Source: Acidobacteriota bacterium (GTDB taxonomy: Bacteria > Zixibacteria > MSB-5A5 > GN15 > FEB-12). From it: a stretch of 64,000 nt of DNA. This document shows positions 25,667 to 37,100 of the stretch, piece by piece. The stretch spans positions 202,264 to 266,263 of the forward strand of contig DATKXK010000014.1 in the NCBI GenBank assembly GCA_035529075.1, given 5' to 3'. Below the pieces are notes generated by a model. It saw only the letters and a list, made by a program, of their open reading frames with translations, was not told where the DNA came from and ran no database searches. Position numbers and translations under genes: made by a program. Position 1 is the stretch's first letter. Each line of letters begins with the position of its first letter.

Positions 25667-27709
25667 ATGGCAGTAAGGACCAACCAGACGCAACAGGATC
25701 AGAAGACCGTGTTTGAGCTTCAAGCCCCGTTCCCACCCCGGGGCGATCAGCAACAGGCCATCGAAGAGTTGACCTCCGGCCTTCAGGCTGACCGGCGGCA
25801 TCAAACGCTGCTGGGTGTCACCGGTTCGGGGAAAACCTTTACAATCGCCAACGTGGTTGCCAGGTATGGGCGTCCGGCCCTGGTCATTTCTCACAACAAG
25901 ACGCTCGCGGCGCAGCTTTACGGCGAGCTCAAGGCTTTTTTCCCCGGGAATGCCGTTGAGTTCTTTATCAGCTACTATGACTATTATCAGCCGGAGGCGT
26001 ACATTCCCACCACCGATACGTTTATCGAGAAAGACACCAAGATCAACGAAGATATCGACCGGTTGAGGCTGCGTGCCACCGCCTCCCTGCTGGAGCGCAG
26101 CGACGTTATAATTGTGGCTTCCGTCTCCTGCATTTACGGGATCGGCCTGCCGGAGGAGTACAAGCGTCAGATGCTGTTTCTGGAGACAGGGACACAGGTC
26201 GACCGGGACGAGACCATTCGCAGCCTGATCGACGTTCACTACAGGCGCAACGACATAGACTTTTCCCGTGGCAACTTCCGGGTGCGCGGCGACACGATAG
26301 AGTTGATCCCGGCATACCGCGAAACCGCGCTGCGGGTGGAGTTCTTCGGTGATGAGATCGAACGCATTACGGAAATCGATCCGTTGACGGGGCAAATCCT
26401 GGCTGAGCGCACGAAGGTCGCAGTCTACCCGGCCAAGCACTTCGTGACGACACGTCCGATCCTGGAGAAAGCCATCGGTCAGATCGAGGCGGAGCTGGTC
26501 GAGCAGCTGGAGATTTTCCGTTCGCAGGGCAAGCTGCTTGAAGCCCAGCGGTTGGAGATGCGTACGCGCTATGATCTGGAGATGCTCAGGGAAATCGGCT
26601 ACTGTAGCGGCATCGAAAACTACTCGCGCTACCTGACCGGCCGGGAGGCCGGGGAGAGGCCGAAGTGCCTGATCGATTTTCTGCCCGCCGACTTTATCAC
26701 CATTATTGACGAATCCCACCAGACCGTGCCCCAGTTGCGCGGCATGTATGCCGGTGACCGGACGCGCAAGGAGACGCTGGTTGCTCACGGATTCCGGCTG
26801 CCCTCGGCCCTCGACAACAGGCCGCTGTTTTTCGACGAGTTCAAGGGGCTGATGAACAAGACCATCTACGTTTCCGCCACGCCCGCCGACTACGAGCTTC
26901 AAGAGTGCGAGGGCGTGGTTGTGGAGCAGGTGATCCGCCCGACCGGTCTGCTGGACCCGCTTATCACCGTCAAGCCGCTGTCGAGCCAGGTCGACGACCT
27001 GCTCGAGCAGGTCCGCAGCCGTGCCGCCCGGGGCGAACGCGTCCTTGCCACTACCCTGACCAAACGGATGAGCGAAGACCTGACCGCCTACCTGAGCAAG
27101 ATGGGCGTTCGCGTCCGCTACCTGCATTCCGAGGTTGACACCATTGACCGGACGGAGATTATCCGTGACCTTCGTCTGAGCGAGTTTGACGTGCTGGTCG
27201 GCGTGAACCTGCTGCGGGAAGGGCTGGATTTGCCGGAGGTTTCGCTGGTGGCCATCATGGATGCCGACAAGGAGGGCTTTCTGCGCTCGGAGCGCTCGCT
27301 TATTCAGACGGCCGGACGCGCGGCACGCAACAAGAACGGGGAGGTGATTTTTTACGCCGACAAGATCACCGACTCCATGAGGAAAGCGCAGGAAGAGACC
27401 AACCGTCGCCGCACCAGACAGACGGCCTACAACCTCGAGCACAACGTCAATCCGGAGACGATTCACAAGACGCGCGAGGAAATCCTGAGGTCGACCAGCT
27501 TCGCCGACAGCAGGACGGTTGTCGACGCGAAGTACGAGAAACCGGAGTACTTTGCTATGATGTCCCACGAGGACCAGCTTGCCTTCATGCTCAAGGTCAT
27601 GAGGAGATCCGCGCAGAATCTCGAGTTTGAAACGGCTATTCTGATCCGCGACGAGATCAAGCAACTCAAGGACAAAGTCAAAAAGAACAAAACAAAACGG
27701 AGGCGGTAA
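25667..27709 (+). CDS. uvrB: excinuclease ABC subunit B
   Basis: The damage-verifying helicase-like subunit of nucleotide excision repair. The 680 residues include Walker A GVTGSGKT (50-57), the beta-hairpin region [20 protein letters not shown], the DEAD-like [18 protein letters not shown], the C-terminal helicase motifs ([23 protein letters not shown]), and the UvrA/UvrC-binding UVR motif near the end. The last residues are highly basic. uvrA and uvrC are not in the window. Confidence 0.98.
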   Translation: MAVRTNQTQQDQKTVFELQAPFPPRGDQQQAIEELTSGLQADRRHQTLLGVTGSGKTFTIANVVARYGRPALVISHNKTLAAQLYGELKAFFPGNAVEFFISYYDYYQPEAYIPTTDTFIEKDTKINEDIDRLRLRATASLLERSDVIIVASVSCIYGIGLPEEYKRQMLFLETGTQVDRDETIRSLIDVHYRRNDIDFSRGNFRVRGDTIELIPAYRETALRVEFFGDEIERITEIDPLTGQILAERTKVAVYPAKHFVTTRPILEKAIGQIEAELVEQLEIFRSQGKLLEAQRLEMRTRYDLEMLREIGYCSGIENYSRYLTGREAGERPKCLIDFLPADFITIIDESHQTVPQLRGMYAGDRTRKETLVAHGFRLPSALDNRPLFFDEFKGLMNKTIYVSATPADYELQECEGVVVEQVIRPTGLLDPLITVKPLSSQVDDLLEQVRSRAARGERVLATTLTKRMSEDLTAYLSKMGVRVRYLHSEVDTIDRTEIIRDLRLSEFDVLVGVNLLREGLDLPEVSLVAIMDADKEGFLRSERSLIQTAGRAARNKNGEVIFYADKITDSMRKAQEETNRRRTRQTAYNLEHNVNPETIHKTREEILRSTSFADSRTVVDAKYEKPEYFAMMSHEDQLAFMLKVMRRSAQNLEFETAILIRDEIKQLKDKVKKNKTKRRR

Positions 27710-27744
27710 CAGTATATATTATGGTACGTTTTGGCGGTTCAATT

Positions 27745-28695
27745 ATGGTGAGACGAAGGCACATCCGGTACGCGGTCATCCTGGCAATCGCGATTTTTGC
27801 CGGCATGTCCGGCTGCGGGGAGAAGGACGTCCCGTTCGTTATCGATGCCGACGAGGTTGCCGCGTACGTGCAGCAATCACCGGAAGCCGGTGAGTTGTTC
27901 CGTACCGGCGGCCTGTTCCCGACCGAACCGTATGTTGTCGGGCACCAGGATTCCGCCACGTACCGCGACAGGATACTCAGCCACAAACGGACCATCGACG
28001 TGGGCCTGGTGCCGCTGAGACTGCCGGACGGCAGTCCCAGGCCGGAAGAAGATGTGTATGCAGACTACGGCCTGCTCGGGCGATTGCGCGAGGCATGGGC
28101 GACGGTTACGGACGAGTTCAGCATCGAGACCACGCGCGCTTTTGCCGCTGAGACACTCGTGGACACGTCCGACCGCGAGTTCGTCAGGTACGGCTTCTTC
28201 CTGAAGCTCGGCAGTGACGCGCAGGACTATGTCGGCTGGAAGCTTTACGGCTACAACGGATTGGGGTCGGTCAATGCGCCGCTGTACGTGTCGATCACCG
28301 CTCCCAGCGGTGATCGTGATACTAGCTTCACGGGTAACCTCAACCTTTACACCAATCGGTCCCTGACCGTCTCGGCTGCATTTGGCGTCCGGGATTACGT
28401 CAAGCTGGAAGATATCGTTCAGATAAACAACGGCGGCGTGCTGTCGGTGGTCACTCAGTGGGCGGGCTCGGTGACGAGCGCGAAGCGCGACTATCCGCTC
28501 ATCGCGGCCGACAGCCAGGAGGGATTTCGCACACAGACACTCGACCAGGTTCAGCAGTCGCGCGACAGCTACAGCGGCAGCGTGGACACGAGAAACGGCA
28601 GCAAAGCGAGATACGGCTTCTTGTTCTTCCAGTCGATTCACGACGACGAATTCTTCCCCACCCGGCGCTGGTGCGTTCCCTACCGGCTGTTCTGA
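27745..28695 (+). CDS. putative lipoprotein of unknown function
   Basis: Unrecognised. From ATG 27745 (GGCGG upstream) there are 316 residues; an in-frame ATG at 27721 adds eight. The N-terminus is a lipoprotein signal: basic MVRRRHIRY, a hydrophobic core, and the lipobox MSGC (Cys24). After an Asp/Glu-rich helical part (residues 30-110) the protein has a beta-rich middle (GFFLKLGSDAQDYVGWKLYG, APLYVSITAPSGD) that could be a jelly-roll or Ig-like fold. It starts 35 bases after uvrB and may be read from the same promoter. The product probably sits in the outer or inner membrane facing the periplasm. Confidence 0.75.
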   Translation: MVRRRHIRYAVILAIAIFAGMSGCGEKDVPFVIDADEVAAYVQQSPEAGELFRTGGLFPTEPYVVGHQDSATYRDRILSHKRTIDVGLVPLRLPDGSPRPEEDVYADYGLLGRLREAWATVTDEFSIETTRAFAAETLVDTSDREFVRYGFFLKLGSDAQDYVGWKLYGYNGLGSVNAPLYVSITAPSGDRDTSFTGNLNLYTNRSLTVSAAFGVRDYVKLEDIVQINNGGVLSVVTQWAGSVTSAKRDYPLIAADSQEGFRTQTLDQVQQSRDSYSGSVDTRNGSKARYGFLFFQSIHDDEFFPTRRWCVPYRLF

Positions 28696-28861
28696 GGCGC
28701 CGGCGCGCCGCCGACAGCCCCGAATTCTGCCTCCACCGTAACGGCATATGGCCGGTCGCGGTCATCGCGGCTCGTTTTTAGTTGAATAGCCGGTGTGCCG
28801 GGTGGTACTTTAGGTAGACAAAGCAGAGTTGTCTCAATATCAAACATTACATGGAGGTAGT

Positions 28862-29674
28862 ATGAAAGCACGGAGGATATCCGGGTTACCGCTTCTGGCA
28901 GTGGTACTTGTGGCCCTCGGCGCGGTCGGCTGCGGCACGCAGATTCCGTCCGGACACAGGGGGGTCTTCTTCAGCACTTTCGGCGACGGTACGGAGTTTG
29001 GCAAGATCTATGATGAGGGATTCAACTGGCACCTGCCGTGGAACAAGATGATGGTCTACAAGGTGCAGATCCAGGAGCGGCGGGAGGACCTCACGGTACT
29101 TTCGTCGGACGGCGCCACCATTCGCATGGAGGCATCGGTCCTGTACGTGCCGCTTGTGCTCAAGCTTGACTCTCTCCAGGTAACGATAGGGCCCAACTAC
29201 TACGACGTAGCCCTGGCGCCGAACCTCAGAGCGGTCGCGCGCGCCGTCGCGGGACGCTACAAGCCGGAGGAGATTTACTCGACAAAGCGCGAAGAGCTCC
29301 AAAACGAGATTGTCCAGGAACTGACGTTGCAGATATCAGGCAAGTTTATCGAGGTCCAGAGCGTCCTTATTCGCGACGTCCAGATTCCTGCCAAGATCTC
29401 CGAGGCCATCAATTTCAAGCTGACGGCCGACCAGGAAGCCCAGAAGATGCAGTTCACCATCGAGAAGGAACGACTCGAGGCGGAGCGAAAACGGATCGAG
29501 GCCAGGGGCGTCGCCGATTTCCAGACGATCGTGGCAGAAGGCATCACGCCATCCTACCTGAAATGGAAGGGGATCGAGGCAACTCTCAAGATTGCCGAGT
29601 CTCCGAACACCAAGGTCGTGATTATCGGCAACTCGTCCGGAGATCTGCCGATTATACTCGGCGGGGACAAGTAA
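28862..29674 (+). CDS. prohibitin/SPFH-family lipoprotein
   Basis: A 270-residue protein; ATG 28862 follows GGAGG. Instead of the usual N-terminal anchor helix it has a lipoprotein signal with lipobox GAVGC. The SPFH (band 7) domain spans about residues 28-200: VPSGHRG-like start (IPSGHRGVFF), GFNWHLPWNKMMVYKVQ, RREDLTVLSSDGATIRMEASVLY reduced to recognisable strands, and REELQNEI. A charged helical region (EKERLEAERKRIEARG) and a hydrophobic tail (VVIIGNSSGDLPIILGG) follow, as in prohibitins. The family forms ring-like scaffolds in membranes. Here lipid anchoring would place it on the periplasmic side. Confidence 0.88.
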   Translation: MKARRISGLPLLAVVLVALGAVGCGTQIPSGHRGVFFSTFGDGTEFGKIYDEGFNWHLPWNKMMVYKVQIQERREDLTVLSSDGATIRMEASVLYVPLVLKLDSLQVTIGPNYYDVALAPNLRAVARAVAGRYKPEEIYSTKREELQNEIVQELTLQISGKFIEVQSVLIRDVQIPAKISEAINFKLTADQEAQKMQFTIEKERLEAERKRIEARGVADFQTIVAEGITPSYLKWKGIEATLKIAESPNTKVVIIGNSSGDLPIILGGDK

Positions 29675-29724
29675 TCAAAGGCAGCGGTGCCGCGATTCGA
29701 TAGCCGGTCCGTACGGGGGCTCGC

Positions 29725-30384
29725 TTAAGGGTGATAGCGGCGAGCCGCTTCTGACTCCTCGGGGTCAGTCCGCCCCGTGTAGACGGGCTTGCCGAACCTT
29801 ACACAGACAAGGGCGCCCAGGAAGGACCGCTCAGGGTTGAGGTTTGCGAACAGGTGAAGACTGCCGCTCAGGCGGGATTCGGGTAACGAAGTCACCTGGA
29901 TTTCCAACGGCATTCCCACCGTCGTGAATTCATCCTCCTCGTACTTGGGGAAGAGATACCCCGGCAGTTGCCGTCCGAGTCGGCTCCCGCCGACCACGGC
30001 AATTCCTGCCGACAGCGAGATCGTGATACGAGATCCGGGCCGGATGAGCCCGGCCAGCAGGCCGACATCCCAGACCGTTTCCTCGGGAAAATCGAAAAAA
30101 CGGGTCTGCGAGTTCCACATGCAGCGTAGCGTCACCAGCTTACCGTCTCTGCGCGCGGACAGTGTTGCGCCCGCCGCGTAGGCGAAGTTGCCCCCGCCCA
30201 GACCGGCGCTGAACCACGAACCGCGGTGCCGTGGATTGTATTGCAGTTCCTGTCCCGAGGCGGGGCAGGCGTCAAGGCATAGCAGGGTGATGGCCAACAC
30301 GAGCGTAGCCAGCCGGGTAGTGAAGCGAGTATTCAAGAGTGGGTAGTTGTCCAACACGCGAGGCCTCCTGCCGGTTGTGTGCAT
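29725..30384 (-). CDS. putative outer-membrane barrel-like protein
   Basis: Unrecognised, 219 residues from ATG 30384. A signal peptide lies at about residues 15-47 (LATLVLAITLLCLDACPASG). The mature part has alternating hydrophobic strands (SWFSAGLGGGNFAYAAGATLSA, KLVTLRCMWNSQ, SRITISLSAGIAVVGG reduced) like small outer-membrane barrels of FCB bacteria. The end is not a typical barrel terminus (RYHP), which lowers confidence. It converges on the SPFH gene. Confidence 0.6.
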   Translation of the reverse strand: MHTTGRRPRVLDNYPLLNTRFTTRLATLVLAITLLCLDACPASGQELQYNPRHRGSWFSAGLGGGNFAYAAGATLSARRDGKLVTLRCMWNSQTRFFDFPEETVWDVGLLAGLIRPGSRITISLSAGIAVVGGSRLGRQLPGYLFPKYEEDEFTTVGMPLEIQVTSLPESRLSGSLHLFANLNPERSFLGALVCVRFGKPVYTGRTDPEESEAARRYHP

Positions 30385-30891
30385 GCAGCGGCGCTCCCTT
30401 TCACCCGGTCGCGGGTCCCGTGGATTCCGACGGCCCCCGCACGTGGTTGAAAGGTGGGCATCGACGGGTAACATCACGTCCCCGTCGGACTAAAGCTATG
30501 CATCTTGCGGACTAAGTCAAGGGGATATATCCCGTACGGGTTGGCTGACGGCCGGCAGCCGAAGGTGCACGGCGGACGGGCCAGGTCTGCACGTCGCAGC
30601 TTCTGCGTCCATCCACCATACGCAGCCGTACCAAGATCATCGCCCGGAATTGTGAAGTAGCCCCCACGAGGTCCATATTGTTGGATATTCAGGCTGGCCG
30701 CTCTGACGGCTTCGCTCGGTTTTGCGCGGACGGGCCGGCCGGGGCAAACCCGGAGTCTATATGCCATGATCGGCGACAGAATAGGAAACGGTCGGCACAA
30801 AACTGTCCTTCCAATTCACAAAAACGCGATCCGGCTGCAAAAGCAGGGGGATGGAAAGGGGAAGCGTTTCGGGTTAGCATTGAAACAGAGT

Positions 30892-30906
30892 TGGCCTGAT
30901 TCTTGC
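30892..30906 (+). promoter_or_regulatory. sigma54-like -24/-12 element
   Basis: TGGCCTG, four bases, TTGC. The GG (30893-30894) and GC (30905-30906) have the required ten bases between them and 11 of the 13 fixed core positions agree with the TGGCACG-N4-TTGC consensus plus flank. No upstream enhancer site was identified, so it may be chance. Confidence 0.3.
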
Positions 30907-30933
30907 GTCAACTGTCGGCAGTGACTTAGGTGC

Positions 30934-30961
30934 TTGACTTGCAAGCAGAAATAGATATATT
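30934..30961 (+). promoter_or_regulatory. promoter of the giant surface-protein gene
   Basis: TTGACT (30934-30939), a 16-base spacer and TATATT (30956-30961). It leaves a 5' leader of about 200 bases before ATG 31166, long enough for post-transcriptional control. Confidence 0.55.
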
Positions 30962-31165
30962 TATGGCGACAAGACAACGGGTTTACTGCGACCATTTACT
31001 GCCCTATAGTCACCGAACGGTTGATAGCGATCAGATCGGCACCAGAGTTTTGCGGCCTGCAAAGGGGCTGGCTTTTAGCGGCGAGTTGCTTTGGCAGTTC
31101 CGAGGGACTCCGGCAGACGATCCAGCGCCGGTCAACCCGTAGGTGTTCGACGTTTTGGAGGAAAG

Positions 31166-34100
31166 ATGTTGAGGAAAGGGTCAGCCAATAAAGTTCTTCT
31201 GATAGCCTCGATTTTCGTTGTCATCTCATGTTCCTGGATCACGGCCGCCGAGGGCGGCGGTTCAGACGACATCTGGGTGCCCAGCCTGACACTTCCGAAC
31301 GACACCACGCTGTACCTCTGCGGCCCCGAAGAAGTCTGTTTCGAGGTTAGCGCCAGCGACCCCGACGCTAATGACACGCTGGTCCTGACGCTGGTATCCG
31401 GCCCGATTGACATGCCCCCGGACACGTTTCCGAACGTTTTCACGACCACCGTCTGTTTCCAGGCCGACGGCGCCGGTGTCTATGAATTCCAGTTCATGGT
31501 AAAAGACCGCTTTGGGCACGAGGCCTATGGTTCAGTAACGTTTACGGTGGAGCTCGGCAATCCACCCGTTTTATCGGATCAGTCATTCGCCGCCGAACTG
31601 TGCAGTCTCAAGGAGGAGAGAGTCCTCCTCCTGAGCTATGACAACCCGCAGGGTGACTGGGTCTTCGAACTGGTTTCGGGTCCCGGTACCGTGGATCCCC
31701 TGACCGGAGCTATAACGTACCAGCCTGACACGTCCGGGGTCTTTGTGTTCGAGGTGGCTGTAGGCAACGCCTGTGGCGCCGACACGGCCACGATCACCGA
31801 CAACCTCGTGCTTAACCTGCCGCCGTACTGCGTCGGGTTCGACACCACGATTTTCCTGTGCGGGGTTGAGGAAGTCTGCTTTGACGTCCTTGCCGTCGAT
31901 CCGGAGGGTGATCCCATAACGCTTCAGCAGCTCGAGGGCCTCGGTTCGTTCACCCGGTTGAGTGACACCTCCGGTCGGACCTGCTTCTGGCCGTCCGAGG
32001 TTGACTCGGCGACTTACCGGTTTATCTACCGTGCCGCCGACAGTTGCGTGCTGGCGGCCGATGAGCTTTCCTCCGGACTGGAGGAGGCGGAGCCCCAGTG
32101 CTGCCTTGACACCGTGACTGTTATCGTGATAATCGATGATCCCCCGCAGCTGGTGTGTCCGGAAACTCAGGATTTCTGGTCCTGCGATCCGGGCACTTTC
32201 TGCTTCGACATAGAGTTGATCGACAATCATCCGGACGAGGTTACGCTGAACGTCCTGTCCGGGAACGCGACTATCGACGGCACCACGGTCTGCGTGACGG
32301 CCGACGAATCGACCGAGCTCGTCGTGGTCATCGAGGCCGTCGACGATTGCGGCGCGGACACGTGCTCCATGCCGGTCTCGGTACGGCTGAATCGCTCGCC
32401 GTACGTTACGATGGTTGATGACCGTGAGATATCCCTTTGCCAGCCGGAGATCGTTTGTCTGCCGGCGGCGGCCGACGACCCGGATTTCAATATTGCCGCG
32501 GTCTCGGTCAACTTCGGGTCATATGACGAGGCCTCGGACATTTTCTGTTTTCCCGCCGACACCTCCGGCCAGTACACCCTCGTCCTGACTGCTATTGACT
32601 CCTGTGACGCAACTGACAGTGATACGGCGATCATAACGATCAAACTCAACGAGCCGCCACTGGTCGACCTCGGCGATGACTTCACGGTTGACGAGTGCAC
32701 GACCACCGAGATCTGCATTGACGACGGCGTCGCCGACGACAACGTGAAATCGGTTACGAGCAACTTTGGCGTGTACGATCCGGAGACGGGCCGTGTCTGT
32801 TTCGTGCCCGAATCGTCGGGAGTCTACACGGTCTGGGTGACGGTGGAAGACGACTGCGGCCTGACCGCGTCGGACACCGTCGTGGTTACCGTCGAAATCG
32901 GCGGGCCGCCGGTCATCACGGACTTCTCGGACACGTCGGTCTTCCTTTGCGATGCAGAGGAAGTGTGCCTGACTCCGCAGATCACGGACCCCGACGGTGA
33001 CATAGCGACCATATCGGTCGACGAACCGTTTAGCTTCGCCGACGGCAGTGTCTGCTTCACGCCGGACACCGCCGGGCAGTATATAATTATCTTGGGGGTC
33101 ACCGACAGTTGCGGCTTCATGGGCGTGGCCACGGCGACCGTGACCGTCTCGCTGAACGAAGCCCCGGTCGCGACCCTGCCGGATGATCAGCAGTTCTCCC
33201 TCTGCCAGCCGGAGGTACTCTGCCTGCCGGCGACGGCTGACGATCCGAACTTCAATATCGCCGAGGTGTCCGTCAGTTTCGGTGAGTTCGACGACGCCAG
33301 TGATCGCGTCTGCTTTACGGCTGATACATCCGGTCTGTACACGATCATCCTGACGGCCGTGGATTCCTGCGGCTGGACTGACAGTGATACGATGCTGGTC
33401 ACGGTAACACTGAACGAGACACCGCTGATCGATCTCGGGCCTGACTTCACGGTTTCCGGCTGCGAGCCGTCGGAGGTGTGCATCGACGTTACCATAGACG
33501 ACGACAACATCGGCCTGGTCACGTCCAACGTGCCCGGGTTCGACCCCGAGTCCGGACGGCTCTGCTTCATGCCCGACACCGCCGGTGTTTACACGGTATG
33601 GGTGCGGGCCGAGGATGACTGCGGTCTTGTCGCGGCTGACACCGTCGCCGTTACGGTCGAGATCGGCAGTGCCCCGGTAATAGCGAATTTCGAGGATACG
33701 ACGGTGTATCTCTGCTTTCCGCAGGAGATATGCCTGGAGCCCCTGGTGAGTGACCCGGACGGTGACCTGGCCACGGTTACGGTCAGCGAACCCTACACGC
33801 TCAGCGAGGGGCGGATATGCTTTGTGGCCTTCAACCAGGGCACGTACGCGATTTCCCTGACGGCCACCGACAGTTGCGGCTTTTCCGTGACCGAAACCGC
33901 GATCGTGACTATACGGACCGACCAGGCTGTAGCCCTTGAATGCCCGCCGGACACGACCGTGTTCCTGTGTGAACCGGACACGCTCTGTTTCCCGGTTGAG
34001 GGCGTCCCGGACGGCGCCGAGGTGAAAGTCAGCGGGACCAACGTCTGGTGGAACGACACCACCTCTTCAGCCTGCTTCTACTCCGATTGTTGCCTGGAAA

Positions 34101-37100
34101 ACACCATTACGGTAAACGTCACCACCCCCTGCGGCACCTACAGCTGCGAGTTCACCGTCCAGGTGCAGACCAACAGCGAGCCGCTGGTCATTTTGCCGCA
34201 GGATACGGCCATGCAGTTCTGCGAGCCGACCACGGTCTGCCTGCCGGTAGGCATTACGGACGTGGACGGCAACGTCAACCCCGCGCTGGTATCGGTACTC
34301 CTGGTGGATGCCGGGGGTACTCCGGTCGGCGAGGGCGTGTTTGACGATTACAGGGACCTGATCTGCTTCGACGTCGATACGTCCGGAACCTACATCGTGT
34401 CGGTCACGGCGATTGATTCCTGCGGCCTGGCCGACAGCGACCTGATTGAGGTCGCGGTTCAGATGAACACCGCGCCGACGATTGCCGTTACGGATGTTCC
34501 AATGGAGCCCCTGTGCGAGCTGCCGGCCGAAGTATGCCTGCCGTTCACGGTGTTTGATGCCGACGATAACCTCGTCGGTGTCTCAACCACGCTCGGCAGC
34601 GTAGCGGACAATAGCGTCTGCTTTGTCCCCACCGATTTCGGCGATTATGAGATTATCCTCACCGCGACCGACGACTGCGGGCTGGTCGGGGCTGATACCG
34701 TCGTGGTTTCGCTGGTGAAGAATCCCGGCTGGGTATCCATCGACTGCCCGCCCGGCCTCGACACCCTGCTCTGTACGCCGGACTCTGTGTACATGGACGT
34801 CTCCGGCTGGTTCGCCGGGCAGGATTACGTTGTCGAAGTACTGAGCCCGTGGGCCGTGCTGGAAGACGGTTTTATCAAGTTTTACGTGGGTGAGGAAGGC
34901 TTGGTAGGCTTGCTGGAGATTGCTGCTTCCTCCGACTGCAACAGCGATACCTGCAAGGTCCCGGTCAATGCCCAGGTGATAGACTGGCTGTTGTTCACGA
35001 CTTGCCCGCCGGATACAACGGTTCTTGTCTGCGGGCCGGATACGCTGGCCTTCCCGTTCGAGACGGTCGGTGACGGCGGGCTGCAGGGCCAGGTCGTGGT
35101 TGACCCGCCGGCCTATCTCGCAGACGGCATGATCATGGTGCCGGTCCTGGCACCGGGCGCTCAGGTGGTCACGGCGCGGGCTTTGAGCGGGGTTGACGGC
35201 GAATGCAACGTGGATATCTGCACCTTCTCGGTCACCGCCGAGTTCAACGGTGCGCCGACGGTCAGCGCGCGTGATACCAGCCTTACGCTCTGTGAGCTTG
35301 AAGAGATCTGCGTGCCGTTTGAAGCCTCCGACCCGGACGACAACCTGTTGGAGGTGGTCAGCTCGCTGGGCTCCGTGACGATCAGCTATACGAGCGGCGC
35401 GAGCGGTCAGACCGGCGGAGCGACGGCGGTTGACTTCGTGCGCGAGATTGCCTCACCGCCGATCGGCGGCAAGGTCTGCTTTACGCCCGAGGCATTCGGC
35501 ACTTATGAAATTATCCTTACGGCTATAGATGAGTGCGGCGCCGAGGGCTACGATACGGTCGTTGTCTCGGTCTCCGCTGCGGCGTGGGTGGACCTTCAGG
35601 CCGACCCGCCGGTCGAGCCATTCCTCTTCTGCGACGGCCCCCAGACGATCTGCTGGCCGGTCACTGTTATCGGTGATCCGACCGGGATTGTCGTGTCGTA
35701 CGGGACCTACGATGCCGAGGACGGCATGTGTTTCGTGGCTGATTCGAGCGGCCTGTATACCATAACCATGATCGGCGTCGCCGCGTGTAACGAGGATACG
35801 CTGGACCTGACCTTCGACGTGCACATTCTCGATTCCGTCCAGGTGGTCTGCCCGGTTTCCGACACCTCGCTGTTCTTCTGCGATCTGCCGCGTTCAATCT
35901 CCCTGCCGCTGACCATTCTCGGCGACGTGGAGAACATCACCGCCCTGCCGGAGGGGACTTCCGCCGACGGTAACTCCGTGCTCATTCCGGTCGACGCCGA
36001 GGGGGAAATCACGGTTGTGGTTATTGCTGAAGGCTACTGTAACGTCGACAGTTGCACGTTTGTGGTCAATGTAGATGCCAACGAGCCGCCCGTCCTGGTG
36101 GCGGGTAATGACACCTTGGCGGTGCTGTGCGAACTGGGGGAGGTGTGCATCGGGTTCAACCTGTTCGATCCCGACGACAACCTCGTCGAGGTTCGAACGA
36201 CGCTCGGCCTGATCGACGATACGATAATCTGCTTTACGCCGGAGGCTTTCGGCGACTACGAAATGGTCATTACGGCGACGGATTCGTGCGGCGCGGTGGC
36301 TGAAGATACCGTTTTGATTGCGGTGAGCGAGGGAACGTACGCCGCGATAGATTGCCCGCCCGCGCCCATGTCGTTGGCCATCGATCTTCCCGGCTCTCTT
36401 ATGATACCTATTGCGATTACGCCGGTTGACGCCGAGGTCACGGTTCTGCCGTTCGGCCGCTATGATTTCGGCACCGGTGAGTTGATTGCCTATATCGAGG
36501 AACCCGGCACGTACACCTTTACGATCATTGCGGCGGCCGAATGCAGCAGTGATACGTGTGTCGTGGAGGTCGAGGTAATCCAGTACATCCCGCCGCTGGT
36601 CGTCTGCGAGGGAAGCGTTGATACAGTGCTTTGCCTGGTCACCCCCGAGACCCTGTGTATGCCGGTCACGGTTTCGGGCACCGCCATTTCCGTGGATGTC
36701 CTGCCCGTGGGTGAATACGCCGACGGTTACGTCTGCCTCGACGTTGACACCGCGGGCACGTACGAGCTGCAGATAATCGCCGCCAACGAGGCGCAGGCCG
36801 ATACATGTTATTCGTCGTTAACGGTGACACTCGGCCGTCCGCCCGTCATTGACATGCCCGACAGCCTCACTTTCGCGCTCTGCGATCCGGCCGAGGTCTG
36901 CGTGCCGGCTGTGTTCGAGGACACTGATTTTGACATCGCGGAGTATTCCGTCAGCTTCGGCACCTATGACGACGTCGACGAGCAAATCTGCTTTGACGCC
37001 GAGGCAACCGGCGTGTATACGATAATCGTGAGCGTATCGGATTCCTGCGGTAACGTGGCCATCGATACGGCCGTGGTTACCGTGAACGTGAACGCCGCTC

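Larger units (their letters stand above)
30385..31165 (+). other. gene-poor regulatory region before the giant gene
   Basis: About 780 bases without a credible gene. Open frames on both strands (for example 30474-30800 minus and 30678-30899 plus) have no ribosome-binding site or recognisable product. The region is less GC-rich toward its right end and holds a sigma54-like element and a sigma70-type promoter for the giant gene at 31166. Confidence 0.6.

Noticed and set aside
25556-27664. 702-codon open frame on the minus strand opposite uvrB
   Set aside because: It is the mirror of a certain uvrB gene; GC-rich codon use leaves few stops on the opposite strand. It has no recognisable domain.
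27721-27744. Earlier ATG of the lipoprotein gene at 27721
   Set aside because: No ribosome-binding site at the right distance, and the later ATG at 27745 gives a standard-length lipoprotein signal.
30474-30899. Overlapping frames on both strands in the gap before the giant gene
   Set aside because: Short, no start signals, low-complexity translations that resemble nothing; treated as non-coding.
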